From positions 43,065 to 107,064 of the forward strand of contig JAOPGA020001032.1 of assembly GCA_026419775.2 (NCBI GenBank): a stretch of 64,000 bases of DNA, read 5' to 3'. The notes below the pieces were generated by a model. It ran no database searches. It saw only the letters and a list, made by a program, of their open reading frames with translations, and was not told where the DNA came from. Positions 33,954 through 43,898 of the stretch are shown here, one piece after another (within the stretch, counting starts at the first letter, position 1; the number at the start of each line of letters is the position of its first letter). This DNA comes from Acrasis kona (lineage: Eukaryota; Heterolobosea; Eutetramitea; Acrasida; Acrasidae). A program made the translations under genes and the position numbers.

Positions 33954-34689
33954 GTTCTTAAATATATTGATACATTGCTTTGTGCGAAAATATACATCAG
34001 ATTTATTACTGTATGAACAATAAAACAAGTAATTTTCTAAATCTCTCCTGTTGCGTGTTTGGTAGTTGGGACCTTAATGTCGATGGTATCCATTGAGAGT
34101 GTGTTCTCTAGTTGAACAAGTGCCGCGCGGGCGATGCAGCATTTGTGATTCGATTGCAATTATTCATGTTAAGAGTATGTACTCCTTCAAGGTGAACAAA
34201 TGTAACAGATATTTCATCAATGATTAGACCACAATAACTCATATCAAGAATGTATATCCCTTTAAAACTTTCTAGTTTTATCTGCTTCAGCGTCTTCGCA
34301 AACGATGTACTCCTTATATTTTGTCGCCCTGTTTGTAAATGTCAGACAAAATGTCTTCACAGCAAAGAACAAAACTCATCACATCGCACTTGTTTGTTTG
34401 TATGGTTCTTATTGGTAATAGCGCTCTCTTATGAATGATATTACGTTGGGCATTTTTGTAAATTAGTCAATCAGGGACCTTACCCTGGCTATTGATCAAC
34501 ATACGGTGAGAATTCAATCACTCTCTGAGCTTTCGCGCACTCTATTGATACAAGTTGTTCAGTTTAAGCGTAGTTAACAGAAACCATTACAATAAACGGA
34601 AATCTCATTTGGTTAAAGAGGGATAAAAATAGTAAAATAGTAGTCTTTTAATACATCACTGCTCTTCATATAAGAACATATCAAACAGA
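33954..34689. other. Intergenic region holding an LRR relic
   Basis: Gene-free stretch between TTC38-like and the receptor-like gene, except for the leucine-rich-repeat remnant listed at 34108-34270. An ATATAAG-like box near 34668 precedes the receptor-like gene start. Confidence 0.5.
34108..34270 (-). pseudogene. Leucine-rich-repeat gene remnant
   Basis: About 53 codons on the minus strand encode two LRR units: FKGIYILDMSYCGLIIDEIS and HLEGVHTLNMNNCNRITNAA, then a stop. The units are of the cysteine-containing F-box/LRR type. The surrounding DNA does not continue the repeat in a clear frame, so this is a fragment of a lost gene, related in style to the intact F-box/LRR gene at 54228-55346 but not a copy of it. 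Confidence 0.55.
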
Positions 34690-36699
34690 ATGCTGCATTA
34701 TGTACTTTGGCTAAGTATTGTTGTATATATGATTGGGTCTACAGCTTGCCAAACATTCCAAGCTGAATTGTCGGGGACAAATTCTGGACTGGCGGTATTC
34801 TCCTATTCGAACAACAACATGTATTACATTATTTCTGTGGATTCAACCATCAAAATAGGAGCAGCTATTAGCGGCACTGTTGGAAGATTTACTACGTTAA
34901 AAAACCTACCAAATGGTTCATTCGATATTGGAACTCAATACCAACAGTTTTCTACAGGCTTAACATACCTTCAAATATTCGATTCTAGCGCAGTTACTAC
35001 AGTCGTTTCTCAGGGTCAAATCGTACCTCCAGACTTATCAACTTTCTACTCGATACTTTGGTCGCCTTCAGGAAAGTATTTTGGAATCGCGATAGCCACT
35101 TATAATTCAAGATTGAATGTTGACCTGAGTCATAATGTAACTCAAAACAGCTTCATGACTATTAACGGGCCTACTGCGTCATGCGATAGCGGTAATGTTA
35201 TATACAGCTCCACACCATCTACCAAAACTTCAAGTACATTTCGTGGAATCACGCTCGATAGTGACAGCCTGTCTAAAGAGAATTTGTTCATCAATGTATA
35301 CATTGGTGACTCTCTAGCTCTGTGTGGAAGGATGTTCAACTCAAAATCGTTCGACTCTATAGCGAGCGTTTCAACCTTGGGATATTCAGTAGCAGCTCAA
35401 TCTAATGCTCAATTCAAAACACCTACGCCGACGCCCACACCTACACCAGCGGCGCAGCAGGATACAACATTCGTAGTGGACAATGAGACAATCTATCGTA
35501 CGGTAGCTCCGATCGTTGCAGTTGTCGCAGCTAGCGCCATATTAACTGTAGTTGTCATCATAATTTGGTGCTACAGGAAGAAAGTCTTACGAAGAAATCA
35601 GAAGAAATTACAAGATGGAAACTTGGCGGAAATTGTAGTTCCTACAACGCCGCAAGACCATCCTGAGCAATCGCTACTCGCAGATTATGTCAACGAACTC
35701 GAGCAGAGTGTCTCTACGAGCAGATTTGTTGATATATCGCCGATATTGGAAAAGATCGAAAACATTGTTACTCGATGCTCGACTGATATTCCCAACCCTA
35801 GCAGCCTGTTCATTCGCTTGTTCAATATAATGGAATCCGATACATTCTTAAATAGCGATCCTTACTACATAACATCGATTGTTAGAATCATACATTTATT
35901 TGCAGATCTCTCAATGGTGGAGAAAGTATGCAAGAGGATTCTACTGGAGGAATCTAAAAAAGAGTTAATTATTAAAAGAATCGTCAGCCTGATGACTACG
36001 ACTAAGAAGACTGGAAATGTAGAACTTGTATTTTATTTGGACTGTATCAAACAGTGTATAAGCTTGATCGAAGATACCTCAAGATTTAATTTCGTTGGAA
36101 CTCTTGGAAACTATGCCAACCCCATATCCATAGCGAAGATCGTTAAAGATGAGCTAGAGGCAATGCCAGGATCTTGGTATCAACCCATCCTTTCTATAAG
36201 ACTGTATACATACAGCGAAAGTATCAGCCATTTGGTTTTACATGAGTTGGTACAATGTAAAGCCACTCGCAATGGAGCAAAAGATTGGCATGTGTGGTAC
36301 AATCAAATCTTTATGCTGTCTTCTGTTATTTTAAGAGCAGAAAATGAAGAATTAGCCATGCTGGCTTTGAAAGGTCATAAAAGACTTAACGTGGAAGACA
36401 TGTTCGCCATGGGACCAGGATCAACTTATGTACCAATAGCATCGAATATTGAAGACCTCATGTCGTTTGATGGCTTGAAGAAGAAAGAGAATCGCTGGAT
36501 TCGGACACGCGCGTTTGTAGAGGTTTACAAAATTGCAGAAAAGAGTAATTATCCACTTGTCAATGCATCTGCTCTGACGATGCTGATGGATCGTCGAAGC
36601 AAAGAGACTGATCAAAAAGTGCTATTGAAGATTGATCAAGTCTTTGCCTCCAAAGCAGAGAAAATAAACAAATGGAAACCAGAAGCTCAAGTTTTGTAA
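34690..36699 (+). CDS. Receptor-like single-pass membrane protein
   Basis: 669 residues, intronless. Residues 1-20 are a signal peptide (MLHYVLWLSIVVYMIGSTAC). The ectodomain (about 21-235) carries two similar halves, each with a L-x-G-x-x-Y/F-hydrophobic-GQ/G pattern (STGLTYLQIF to SQGQI; NLFINVYIGD to CGRMF) that recalls CHRD domains, weakly. A Pro/Thr stalk (TPTPTPTPTPAAQ) precedes the membrane helix APIVAVVAASAILTVVVIII and a basic stop-transfer (CYRKKVLRRNQKK). The cytosolic part (about 310-669) is a helical, HEAT-like region with no kinase or known signalling domain. It is a likely surface receptor or adhesion protein; ligand unknown. Confidence 0.75.
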   Translation: MLHYVLWLSIVVYMIGSTACQTFQAELSGTNSGLAVFSYSNNNMYYIISVDSTIKIGAAISGTVGRFTTLKNLPNGSFDIGTQYQQFSTGLTYLQIFDSSAVTTVVSQGQIVPPDLSTFYSILWSPSGKYFGIAIATYNSRLNVDLSHNVTQNSFMTINGPTASCDSGNVIYSSTPSTKTSSTFRGITLDSDSLSKENLFINVYIGDSLALCGRMFNSKSFDSIASVSTLGYSVAAQSNAQFKTPTPTPTPTPAAQQDTTFVVDNETIYRTVAPIVAVVAASAILTVVVIIIWCYRKKVLRRNQKKLQDGNLAEIVVPTTPQDHPEQSLLADYVNELEQSVSTSRFVDISPILEKIENIVTRCSTDIPNPSSLFIRLFNIMESDTFLNSDPYYITSIVRIIHLFADLSMVEKVCKRILLEESKKELIIKRIVSLMTTTKKTGNVELVFYLDCIKQCISLIEDTSRFNFVGTLGNYANPISIAKIVKDELEAMPGSWYQPILSIRLYTYSESISHLVLHELVQCKATRNGAKDWHVWYNQIFMLSSVILRAENEELAMLALKGHKRLNVEDMFAMGPGSTYVPIASNIEDLMSFDGLKKKENRWIRTRAFVEVYKIAEKSNYPLVNASALTMLMDRRSKETDQKVLLKIDQVFASKAEKINKWKPEAQVL

Positions 36700-37036
36700 A
36701 GAACCCCGTGAAATTTTTGTAGAGATGATTCAAATGTGAAGAATGTTTGTTTCTCAAATAGATTACGTACAGTATACAATAAACGTTTTTTGTCGCATAA
36801 TGCACATCTACTTCTGCCAACCTCTCCTCTTAACAAACTGGACGAAAGTGCCTGCAAAGGAAAGAGCAAGAAGTTAGAATAGACCATACAAGTAGAATTA
36901 TTATGTGCGGACAATTCTTACCTTAATCAGTAGTAGATGACAATGATACTTTCACCAAATCAAGATAATTTGTTCTAAATAAAAGATCTCCGTATGTGTA
37001 AATAGTATGGAGAAAATTCCTATCATATAAAATAAA
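36700..37036. other. Intergenic stretch
   Basis: Starts with a probable poly(A) signal (AATAAA near 36778) for the receptor-like gene. No further gene is supported. An A-rich leader precedes the ATG at 37037. Confidence 0.4.
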
Positions 37037-37234
37037 ATGAACACACCAATGACTTCACTAGCCATTGAATCTCCAGCCAACTCTTTCGAACAGAATATTG
37101 AGATATACTCACCGAACTGCTCTATAATGGAGGATGTTTTTCATAGAAGCTCTGATAGTCCCTCGGCAGAGCAGTTGAAGTCAGAGAACTACGCAATATC
37201 AACATCACTAAAGGAAGAAGCGGTATCTTCATAG
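37037..37234 (+). CDS. Hypothetical short protein
   Basis: 65 codons from an ATG that follows an A/T-rich leader (TAAAATAAAATG context). Ser/Glu-rich, acidic (SIMEDVFHRSSDSPSAEQL). AATAAA follows at about 37337. It might splice onward, since GTATCT lies just before the stop, but I cannot place an acceptor with confidence. No family. Confidence 0.35.
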   Translation: MNTPMTSLAIESPANSFEQNIEIYSPNCSIMEDVFHRSSDSPSAEQLKSENYAISTSLKEEAVSS

Positions 37235-37653
37235 ACTGCAACACTTGTACCACCACAAATGATCGGCTGGAGTGCACAGGGGTGCAAAACACAAGAATTA
37301 CATACAACCCAAGGAACTCCAAGCTTTCCACTAGAAATAAACAACTAATTACCTGTATTTCAATGTGCTTCTACTCAACATCTAAACAAAGAAGTTGTCT
37401 TCAAATGCAACTGATTGAACCGCTGCACGAATCTTAATTGCTTGATGTTACGAACGTTGTGATCAAAAACTTCCCTTTCAATTCACAGCATTGAAGTTTT
37501 CGTATCCTCAAATGTCTCTTCAGAATCTGGTTGATTAAAATTACAACACCTTAACAGATTAAAATGCAGAGACAACATTTATTCACCACAGATATGGAGA
37601 AGGTTGAGGAATTAATATAAAACTATAAATCTTTTAATAGTGTACAACGAAAT
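37235..37653. other. Intergenic stretch, nothing recognised
   Basis: AT-rich sequence between the short frame and the convergent tetraspan gene. No supported feature. Confidence 0.4.
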
Positions 37654-38376
37654 CTATTTGTTCCTCATAGTCCCAATCTTATTTGACCCCATACGATTTT
37701 GTTTTTTAGATTTGTTGTACTCAAACATAAATCTGCAATGGTGAAATTTTTTAAGGTAATAACTTACGAAACAGTCAGCATGTAAGTTGTGGCAGTGATG
37801 AGGAATATGTTAATCAGCCAATATAAGTGCATTAGTAGGTTCAATACTCTATATAGGTTCTGGTATCTAACATACTTTGCTTGTCAGAGCAATTAGAATT
37901 TATACACTTACACAAGAACTTCCGGAAGACCAAATTGTTTTTGAAATGATTGCCGCAAATACAATAATAACAATACAAGTAACGTAGCGAATTACTAAGT
38001 GGACAAATCTAACCAACAAACTCAATGTAGAGCTTTTAGAATTGAACTCCATAATTGCCGATACTAAAGTGAATACAAGTAGACATGAAGCAAGTGCAAC
38101 GTCTAAAACACCATTGGTCATCAACTCTGACCTTAGGGCTGATGTGTCACAACTTACTACATTTGGCGCTGAACCGTCCTCACTACCGCATATAATAAAC
38201 GACCAGGTTGCAAATGCCACACAAGAAAAAAAAGAAGTGGTTGAGAAAACTAGTGAAACACTCCACTCAAATGGATTTGCGTATTGGTCTGTTGTGTTTA
38301 TATTTAGCTTTGGACTCGATGGTGATGCAGGTTCATATTGTTCTTCCTCAAGGTCCTCGTACCTAATTTCATCCAT
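37654..38376 (-). CDS. Four-transmembrane (MARVEL-like) protein
   Basis: Exons 37912-38376, 37768-37874 and 37654-37732, introns 37 and 35 bp, 216 residues. The cytosolic N-terminus is acidic (MDEIRYEDLEEEQYEP). Four hydrophobic segments follow: WSVSLVFSTTSFFSCVAFAT, DVALASCLLVFTLVSAIME, RYVTCIVIIVFAAIISKTIW, and LLMHLYWLINIFLITATTY in exon 2. The first loop has two Cys (FIICGSEDG, VVSCDTS) that may pair. The tail is basic (FEYNKSKKQNRMGSNK). The layout is like MARVEL/tetraspan membrane-organising proteins; exact family uncertain. Confidence 0.7.
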
Positions 38377-39049
38377 TTTCTAAACGTGAAAATTGACATT
38401 AGTTGTAAACCTGTCATAAACATGAGTTTGTGTAAGTTTTAAGTCTATTATAAAACGGGTCAAAAGCTGTGAAGCTTTAAAAGATAGTAGATTAGTTAGT
38501 GGAAGTGGGATAACATGTTGAATAATGGAATATATAGAATGAGCAATGTGAGTTTGCAAAAGAGATAAGCATACTATTAAAATCATACAACTACAATGGA
38601 TGGTCGAATAGTGGCTCAAGGGATAATCAACAGTATAACTGAAATATGAGTTGATAAACCAAATAAAAAAGATAGTTTTTCAAAAATTTAATGGCGGATT
38701 CTTGTATTAATAGGATTTGTAACTGCACATCATTTGCGCTGTGTGAAGCTGAAGGTCAATCAGCGAGTTTGGTGTACTGATTTTGAAATTCTCCATGTCC
38801 TAACCTCAGCTTAAAGCTGACAGCTTTGATGATTCGTAGGTCAATGATTTCGTTGCAACATAAGCGTAGTCTCAAAGCTGTACAATACCCGCAATAGCAC
38901 ATTCCAATAGATATTCATAAAAAAGGCCATTCAAAGATGCATTTAGATTTACAACAATAGGATCAACTGACGTTGACAATCTATCATTAGAAAACGTTTT
39001 CCAAATATGAAAGAAAAGACAAATCACAACACCATAACAAAAATAAAAC
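38377..39049. other. Intergenic, divergent promoter region
   Basis: Separates the tetraspan gene (minus) from the MAP kinase (plus). AT-rich; I see no supported gene or RNA. Confidence 0.4.
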
Positions 39050-40642
39050 ATGACATCATCAAGTACAACAGCTACGTATAGCTCAGAGGTGGCAGATCCA
39101 GACAAACATACCATCACAGTAGATGAGTATGACAACATTGATGTTGAATTATTTCCAAGACTAATGAAAAATGAAGTATTCCATTTAACGGCAGATTACA
39201 TACCAAAGGTGCATTCAATTCCATACCAACATCATCTCACACATTGATATTAGATTCTAGTCGGAAAGGGTAGCTACGGCATGGTCGTCAGTGCCATTGA
39301 CATCAACACACAAATGCAAGTCGCAATCAAAAAATGCTGCAAAGTATTTCCAATCGGCATTGCAGAGCAAATGATGGAACAACAAAAAAATCAAATCACA
39401 AATCAGAACACAATAGCCCGACAAACGCTCATACCGAAACGCATATTGAGAGAATTAAAGATTCTCGCCCATCTCAATCACCCAAACATTATAAACCTAA
39501 AGTCCATCATACCCCCTTCATCCTACAAAACATTCAAAGAGTACGTACATTTTTTATACATGCATCATTGATCATTTTAGTGTATACATGGTGACGGATC
39601 TAATGGAGGCCGACTTGCGAGATTTCCTGGTCACCGACCAACAATTATCAGATAGACACATACAATATTTAATGTTTCAAATCTTATCCGCCATATCCTA
39701 CGTTCACAGGGCAGACATTTTACATCGCGATTTGAAACCAGAAAACATTTTAGTAAACACTTCATGCGAGGTCAAAATTTGTGACTTTGGTTTGGCGAGA
39801 GGAATGAATTTTGACCAAGATGCAACCATGAGCACTAACTACGTACAAACACGTGAGTCAACTTGATTGTGTTTCTTAACAATGGCGCAGGATGGTACAG
39901 AGCACCAGAATTACTTTTAAACAATCACACCGTATCAAAAGCAATTGATATATGGAGCATTGGATGTGTGATGGCGGAATTGATGGGATCTGGAATTTTG
40001 TTCAAGGGGTCATCTCCCATCAATCAACTCGAACAAATCTTGCGCGTACTGGGAACCCAAGAAATAGAGAATGTAAAGGGATCGCCACAAGGTCTCGAAT
40101 TTTTGAGGCGAATGCCTACGTTTACGGGGAGGCCACTAGAGAGCTTGTTTCCAAAAATCCAAAATCCTGATGCGATTGATTTGTTGAAGAAAATGTTACA
40201 ATTCAATCCTGATAAACGTATTTCTGCGGATGAAGCTTTGCGACATCCTTACTTGTGTAATTTTTTCAAACCAGATGCTGTCCTTCCTCACGTAGAGAAA
40301 TTTGATTTTAGTTTTGAAACTGATTGCAAGGACTTGATTAGCATAAAGAGGGAAGCCTTTAATACCATACTCAAGTTTAACTGCATTTCGAGGAAATCAG
40401 AATGTAAACCGGTACTATGCACAAAGGTAGATCGTGATGTTGAGAGGAAGAAGATTGCGGAGGGATTAACTTCTCCTTCTTCTGAGGAGGTTCAGAGGGA
40501 ATTGATCTACCAACTTCAAAAAGAGATGGAGCAAGATTTAATAAGAGAGGCATCAGAAAGTAGCGAAGAGAAGCCAAAGAAGAAGGGAATGTTTTATCGG
40601 ATGCGCAGGCTTTTAAGAAAAACTAAATGTTTAAAATCATAA
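39050..40642 (+). CDS. MAP kinase with TNY activation motif
   Basis: Exons 39050-39208, 39254-39540, 39581-39852 and 39891-40642; introns 45, 40 and 38 bp; 489 residues. The Gly loop is VGKGSYGMV, the lysine VAIKKC, then an inserted Gln-rich stretch of about 25 residues between strand 3 and helix C. LHRDLKPENILV, ICDFGLARG and TRWYRAPELLL complete the catalytic core, and SIGCVMAELMG is typical of MAP kinases. The phosphorylation lip reads MSTNYVQTRW, so Thr-Asn-Tyr replaces TEY/TPY/TGY. The long C-terminal tail (about 355-489) is charged and ends in a basic cluster (FYRMRRLLRKTKCLKS), perhaps membrane- or nucleus-targeting. Confidence 0.92.
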
Positions 40643-40787
40643 ATTAATTGTATATTATTGTCACTACTATTGTTCTTGTTGTCTTGATAAATGTGCTACA
40701 GAATAATTGGATTGCATTAAAAACAATATTACAGAGACACAAATATCATTTTGATTAAAAATAGCAGATCGTTTATAAGTGTACAGA

Positions 40788-41219
40788 TTAGTGGTGGTGG
40801 AAAGCGTTTTTTGCTGCGTTGAAAGCTTTGTTCTCTAGATTCCACATAACTTGATTTTCTACTTGACCGACGACTCCATGTCCATGTGGGTGAGGAAGTA
40901 CGTGTTGCATAGCGCCTAAAGCTACTCCTCTTTCCATATTATCTACAAAGTTTCCGTTACCACCCATCACCTTTTGTTCGACACCCCAATTAATTCCATT
41001 TCTGATACCACCATCTACAATTCCATGAGGCTGTCCTAAGACGTGATTCTCAACTTGATTAAGTCCAGAGTTCATTGCTCCATATTCAGCTCCCCTGACC
41101 ATGTTGCCTCCTAAACCTCCATTGTATCCATGCATCACTGTATTGATTCCAGTTCCCACTGCTCCATAGACGGCACCATTTTCTGCGCCTTGAAAAACAT
41201 TGTTCGCAAAGTTATCCAT
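40788..41219 (-). CDS. Gly/Asn/His-rich repeat protein
   Basis: 143 residues, intronless. Low-complexity protein of repeated G-A-x-x-G-A units: VFQGAENGAVYGAVGTG, MVRGAEYGAMNSGLNQVENH, MERGVALGAMQHVLPH, with N-Q-V-E-N/NH steps between them and a terminal triple His. No signal peptide or membrane segment. Glycine-zipper-like spacing suggests self-association; function unknown. Confidence 0.65.
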   Translation of the reverse strand: MDNFANNVFQGAENGAVYGAVGTGINTVMHGYNGGLGGNMVRGAEYGAMNSGLNQVENHVLGQPHGIVDGGIRNGINWGVEQKVMGGNGNFVDNMERGVALGAMQHVLPHPHGHGVVGQVENQVMWNLENKAFNAAKNAFHHH

Positions 41220-41490
41220 TGTGTTTGATCTGTTGTGTTGTTTTGTTACTTTAGATGAAGATATTATTAGTTGTTTTATTTCGAGGAGCGGCCTTTAAAA
41301 TTAGAAGTTAAAATTAAAGCGTCATGTTTACCGGCCCGATTCAGTGCTCAATAATATACTAGATGGAATGCTTTACAGACGAAGCATGTCCTACATGCAT
41401 TCAACAGAAATTTGTAAATAAACACAACGAGTTTGTTGGTATGATCGAATCCGCTTTTGTAAAAATAGTCAACTCGAGGTGTCACACATA

Positions 41491-41811
41491 ATGTACAATC
41501 AACAGCAGTTTCAACAACAACAATACTACGCTAATTCGGTAGGGTCATCAAAAAACAAGGCCACTTTCCTCATGTTTGGACTCATACTGTCCATTCTCTG
41601 CCCCTTCCTTGTGCCAATCTATTTTTACTGGCGGTCCACCGGACAACCCATAGAGGGAATGGGAGGAGGTAGTTTTAGTTTCACATTATTATCGGTCGTT
41701 ATTATATTCACTCTCACCTTACTGTTATGGATTCCAGGAGTTATAGCCGCACTTGTTTACGCGAATTATGTTGGCCTTCCCATAGCAAACAGATACTTTG
41801 GGTCCTATTGA
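41491..41811 (+). CDS. Small two-helix membrane protein
   Basis: 106 residues from ATG 41491. Gln/Tyr-rich N-terminus (MYNQQQFQQQQYY), then two membrane helices: FLMFGLILSILCPFLVPIYF and FTLLSVVIIFTLTLLLWIPG. WIPGVIAALVYA resembles the WIPG-ihA motif of the PMP3/UPF0057 stress family, but the gene is longer and only that motif matches, so this is tentative. Confidence 0.6.
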   Translation: MYNQQQFQQQQYYANSVGSSKNKATFLMFGLILSILCPFLVPIYFYWRSTGQPIEGMGGGSFSFTLLSVVIIFTLTLLLWIPGVIAALVYANYVGLPIANRYFGSY

Positions 41812-42042
41812 TTTTCAAGTGCAAATGAAAATACATCAATCATGCATCATCATCACGCAATTGTGTTGATCTTTTGTAATAAATTATTTAATAATTCTCC
41901 CTACATACAGCTGTTATTACTACTGTCGTTTGGGGCTACATCCTCAATGATCCTTCATTAACCATATCTTTACAAACGCTACCTTCTTCTTGATTCTGAT
42001 TTGGATAAACTTGAGGTCAACCATACAAGCGAATTAAAAAAC

Positions 42043-43371
42043 ATGGATGGAGAGTATGACGTGGTTGTGCTAGGCACAGGTTTGACAGAATGCATCATCT
42101 CTGGATTGATGAGCGTCAATCAAAAGAAGGTACTACATTTGGACCGTAACCAATACTATGGTGGAGAAAGTGCCTCTCTCCCATTGGATCAATTATACGA
42201 AAAGTTTAGAACAGGAATCAAGCCTCCAGAATCCTTCGGCAGATCACGTGACTACAACATCGATCTAATCCCCAAGTTTCTCATGGCAACCGGAAAGTTG
42301 GTAAAAATTTTGAGATTGACCGGAGTTACTCGCTACAACATGAAGTTCTTGCTCATCGACGGTTCCTACGTCTACCGCAAGGGCAAAGTCTATAAAGTAC
42401 CTGCCACTGCCATGGAAGTAGCCACTACCTCCTTGTTGGGAATGTTCGAGAAGCGTTACGTCAAGAACCTTTTAACCTACGTCCACAACTATGACGTTAA
42501 CGACCCAAAGACCCACGAAAACATGGATCTAACAAAAGTCACCATGGGCGAGGTGTACAAAAAGTATGGCGTCAGCGGAGACAGCATCGACTTTTTGGGA
42601 CACTCGGTCGCTCTGCACCCAACAGACGACTACCTCAACAAACCAGCACTCGACACTGTCAACCGTTTGAAGTTATATGCCGACTCGCTCGCCCAATACG
42701 GAAAGAGTCCATACGTATACCCAGAGTACGGTCTGGGAGAGTTGCCACAGGTGTTCGCCAGATTGTGCGCAGTGTACGGTGGAACTTACATGTTGGAAAA
42801 GCCAGTGGCACGCATCGTTTATGATGACGAAGGAAAGGTGTGTGGAGTGGAATCACAGGGAGAGGTGGCCAAGTGCAAGGCCGTCGTCGGTGATCCAAGC
42901 TACTTTACCGAGAAGGTTAGAAAGGTGGGCCAGACCATCAGAGTGATTTGCATCTTGAACCATCCAGTGGCGTCGTGCGACAACAATAAGAGTTTCCAAC
43001 TCATCATTCCTCAGAACCAAGTGGGAAGGAAGCACGACATTTATGTTTGCGGCACTTCGTTCGTTCACAAGAGTGCACCAGAGGGCAAATACATTGCCAT
43101 CGTCAGCACTACTGTGGAGACCAACAACCCAGAGGCTGAGGTCAAGGTGGGTTTGGATTTATTGAACCCCATCTTGGACAGATTTGTTTATGTATTGGAT
43201 AATTACGAACCCATCGAGGATGGATCCAAGGATAACGTGTTCATCAGCAAGAGTTATGACGCCAGCACTCACTTTGAGAGCTGCGCCGATGACGTGGTGA
43301 GCATTTACGAGAGATTGACCGGTGAGAAGTTTGATTGGAGCAGAGCACCACCGGAACAAGCTGAAGAATAA
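42043..43371 (+). CDS. GDI1: Rab GDP-dissociation inhibitor
   Basis: 442 residues, the family's length. I use the ATG at 42043 because GDI proteins start MDxEYDVIVLGTGLTEC; here MDGEYDVVVLGTGLTECI. VLHLDRNQYYGGESASL, GRSRDYNIDLIPKFLMA and the Rab-binding platform are all present. FFGHSVALHP-like FLGHSVALHPTDDYL and SPYVYPEYGLGELPQ are diagnostic. The GDI extracts prenylated GDP-Rab from membranes. Codon use is biased to C/G-ending codons, suggesting high expression. Intronless; convergent with the calmodulin-like gene, 28 bp apart. Confidence 0.97.
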   Translation: MDGEYDVVVLGTGLTECIISGLMSVNQKKVLHLDRNQYYGGESASLPLDQLYEKFRTGIKPPESFGRSRDYNIDLIPKFLMATGKLVKILRLTGVTRYNMKFLLIDGSYVYRKGKVYKVPATAMEVATTSLLGMFEKRYVKNLLTYVHNYDVNDPKTHENMDLTKVTMGEVYKKYGVSGDSIDFLGHSVALHPTDDYLNKPALDTVNRLKLYADSLAQYGKSPYVYPEYGLGELPQVFARLCAVYGGTYMLEKPVARIVYDDEGKVCGVESQGEVAKCKAVVGDPSYFTEKVRKVGQTIRVICILNHPVASCDNNKSFQLIIPQNQVGRKHDIYVCGTSFVHKSAPEGKYIAIVSTTVETNNPEAEVKVGLDLLNPILDRFVYVLDNYEPIEDGSKDNVFISKSYDASTHFESCADDVVSIYERLTGEKFDWSRAPPEQAEE

Positions 43372-43399
43372 ATATAATGTTTGTAACATGTTTTATTTT

Positions 43400-43849
43400 T
43401 TAGTTTTGTTGAAACATGGCGACGAATTCTTCAAAGCTTATGGCACCGTCGCCGTCCGTATCGGCTTCTGTTATCATTTTATCCACCTCGTTTTCGGTTA
43501 ACTTTTTGTCTGTGTTCAATAAAACATGTCTTAGTTCAGAGAAATTAATGTGTCCTTTTTTATTTTTATCTAGAGCGCTAAATGCTTCCTTCAGCTCGCT
43601 GTCAATGTTGAACTGCGACCATCTTTTAGAGACCACCATTAGAAACTCTGGAAAATCCAATTGACCACTTCCGTCAAAATCTGAATTTATAAATATTTGT
43701 CGAATCTCATCCTCTCTGTTTGGATCATCTCCTAGAGTCATTAAAATTGGTACGACCTCGGTTAATGTAAGATAACCATTTCTATCAACATCATATTCAT
43801 TGAATAGTTTGTTTAGATAGTCGATTTCATCTTCGGTGAGGTTGACCAT
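43400..43849 (-). CDS. Calmodulin-like protein
   Basis: 149 residues from ATG 43849, the exact length of calmodulin. Four EF-hand loops: [36 protein letters not shown] and [12 protein letters not shown]. Loop 3 has Lys at position 5, so binding there may be weak. The inter-lobe region ([19 protein letters not shown]) and end ([11 protein letters not shown]) match the family, but sequence divergence is too great for true calmodulin. Same strand as cyclin H, whose stop is 50 bp upstream of this start. Confidence 0.92.
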   Translation of the reverse strand: MVNLTEDEIDYLNKLFNEYDVDRNGYLTLTEVVPILMTLGDDPNREDEIRQIFINSDFDGSGQLDFPEFLMVVSKRWSQFNIDSELKEAFSALDKNKKGHINFSELRHVLLNTDKKLTENEVDKMITEADTDGDGAISFEEFVAMFQQN

Positions 43850-43898
43850 TTTCAAGTCATTACAATGTGCATAAATAAAATAGTTTATTAAAGTGCAG

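Noticed and set aside
38872-39138. Minus-strand 88-residue frame with hydrophobic segments
   Set aside because: It overlaps the first MAP kinase exon in antisense and has no independent support.
42001-42042. N-terminal extension of Rab GDI
   Set aside because: The upstream frame has no ATG, and GDI proteins start at the MDGEYDV position.
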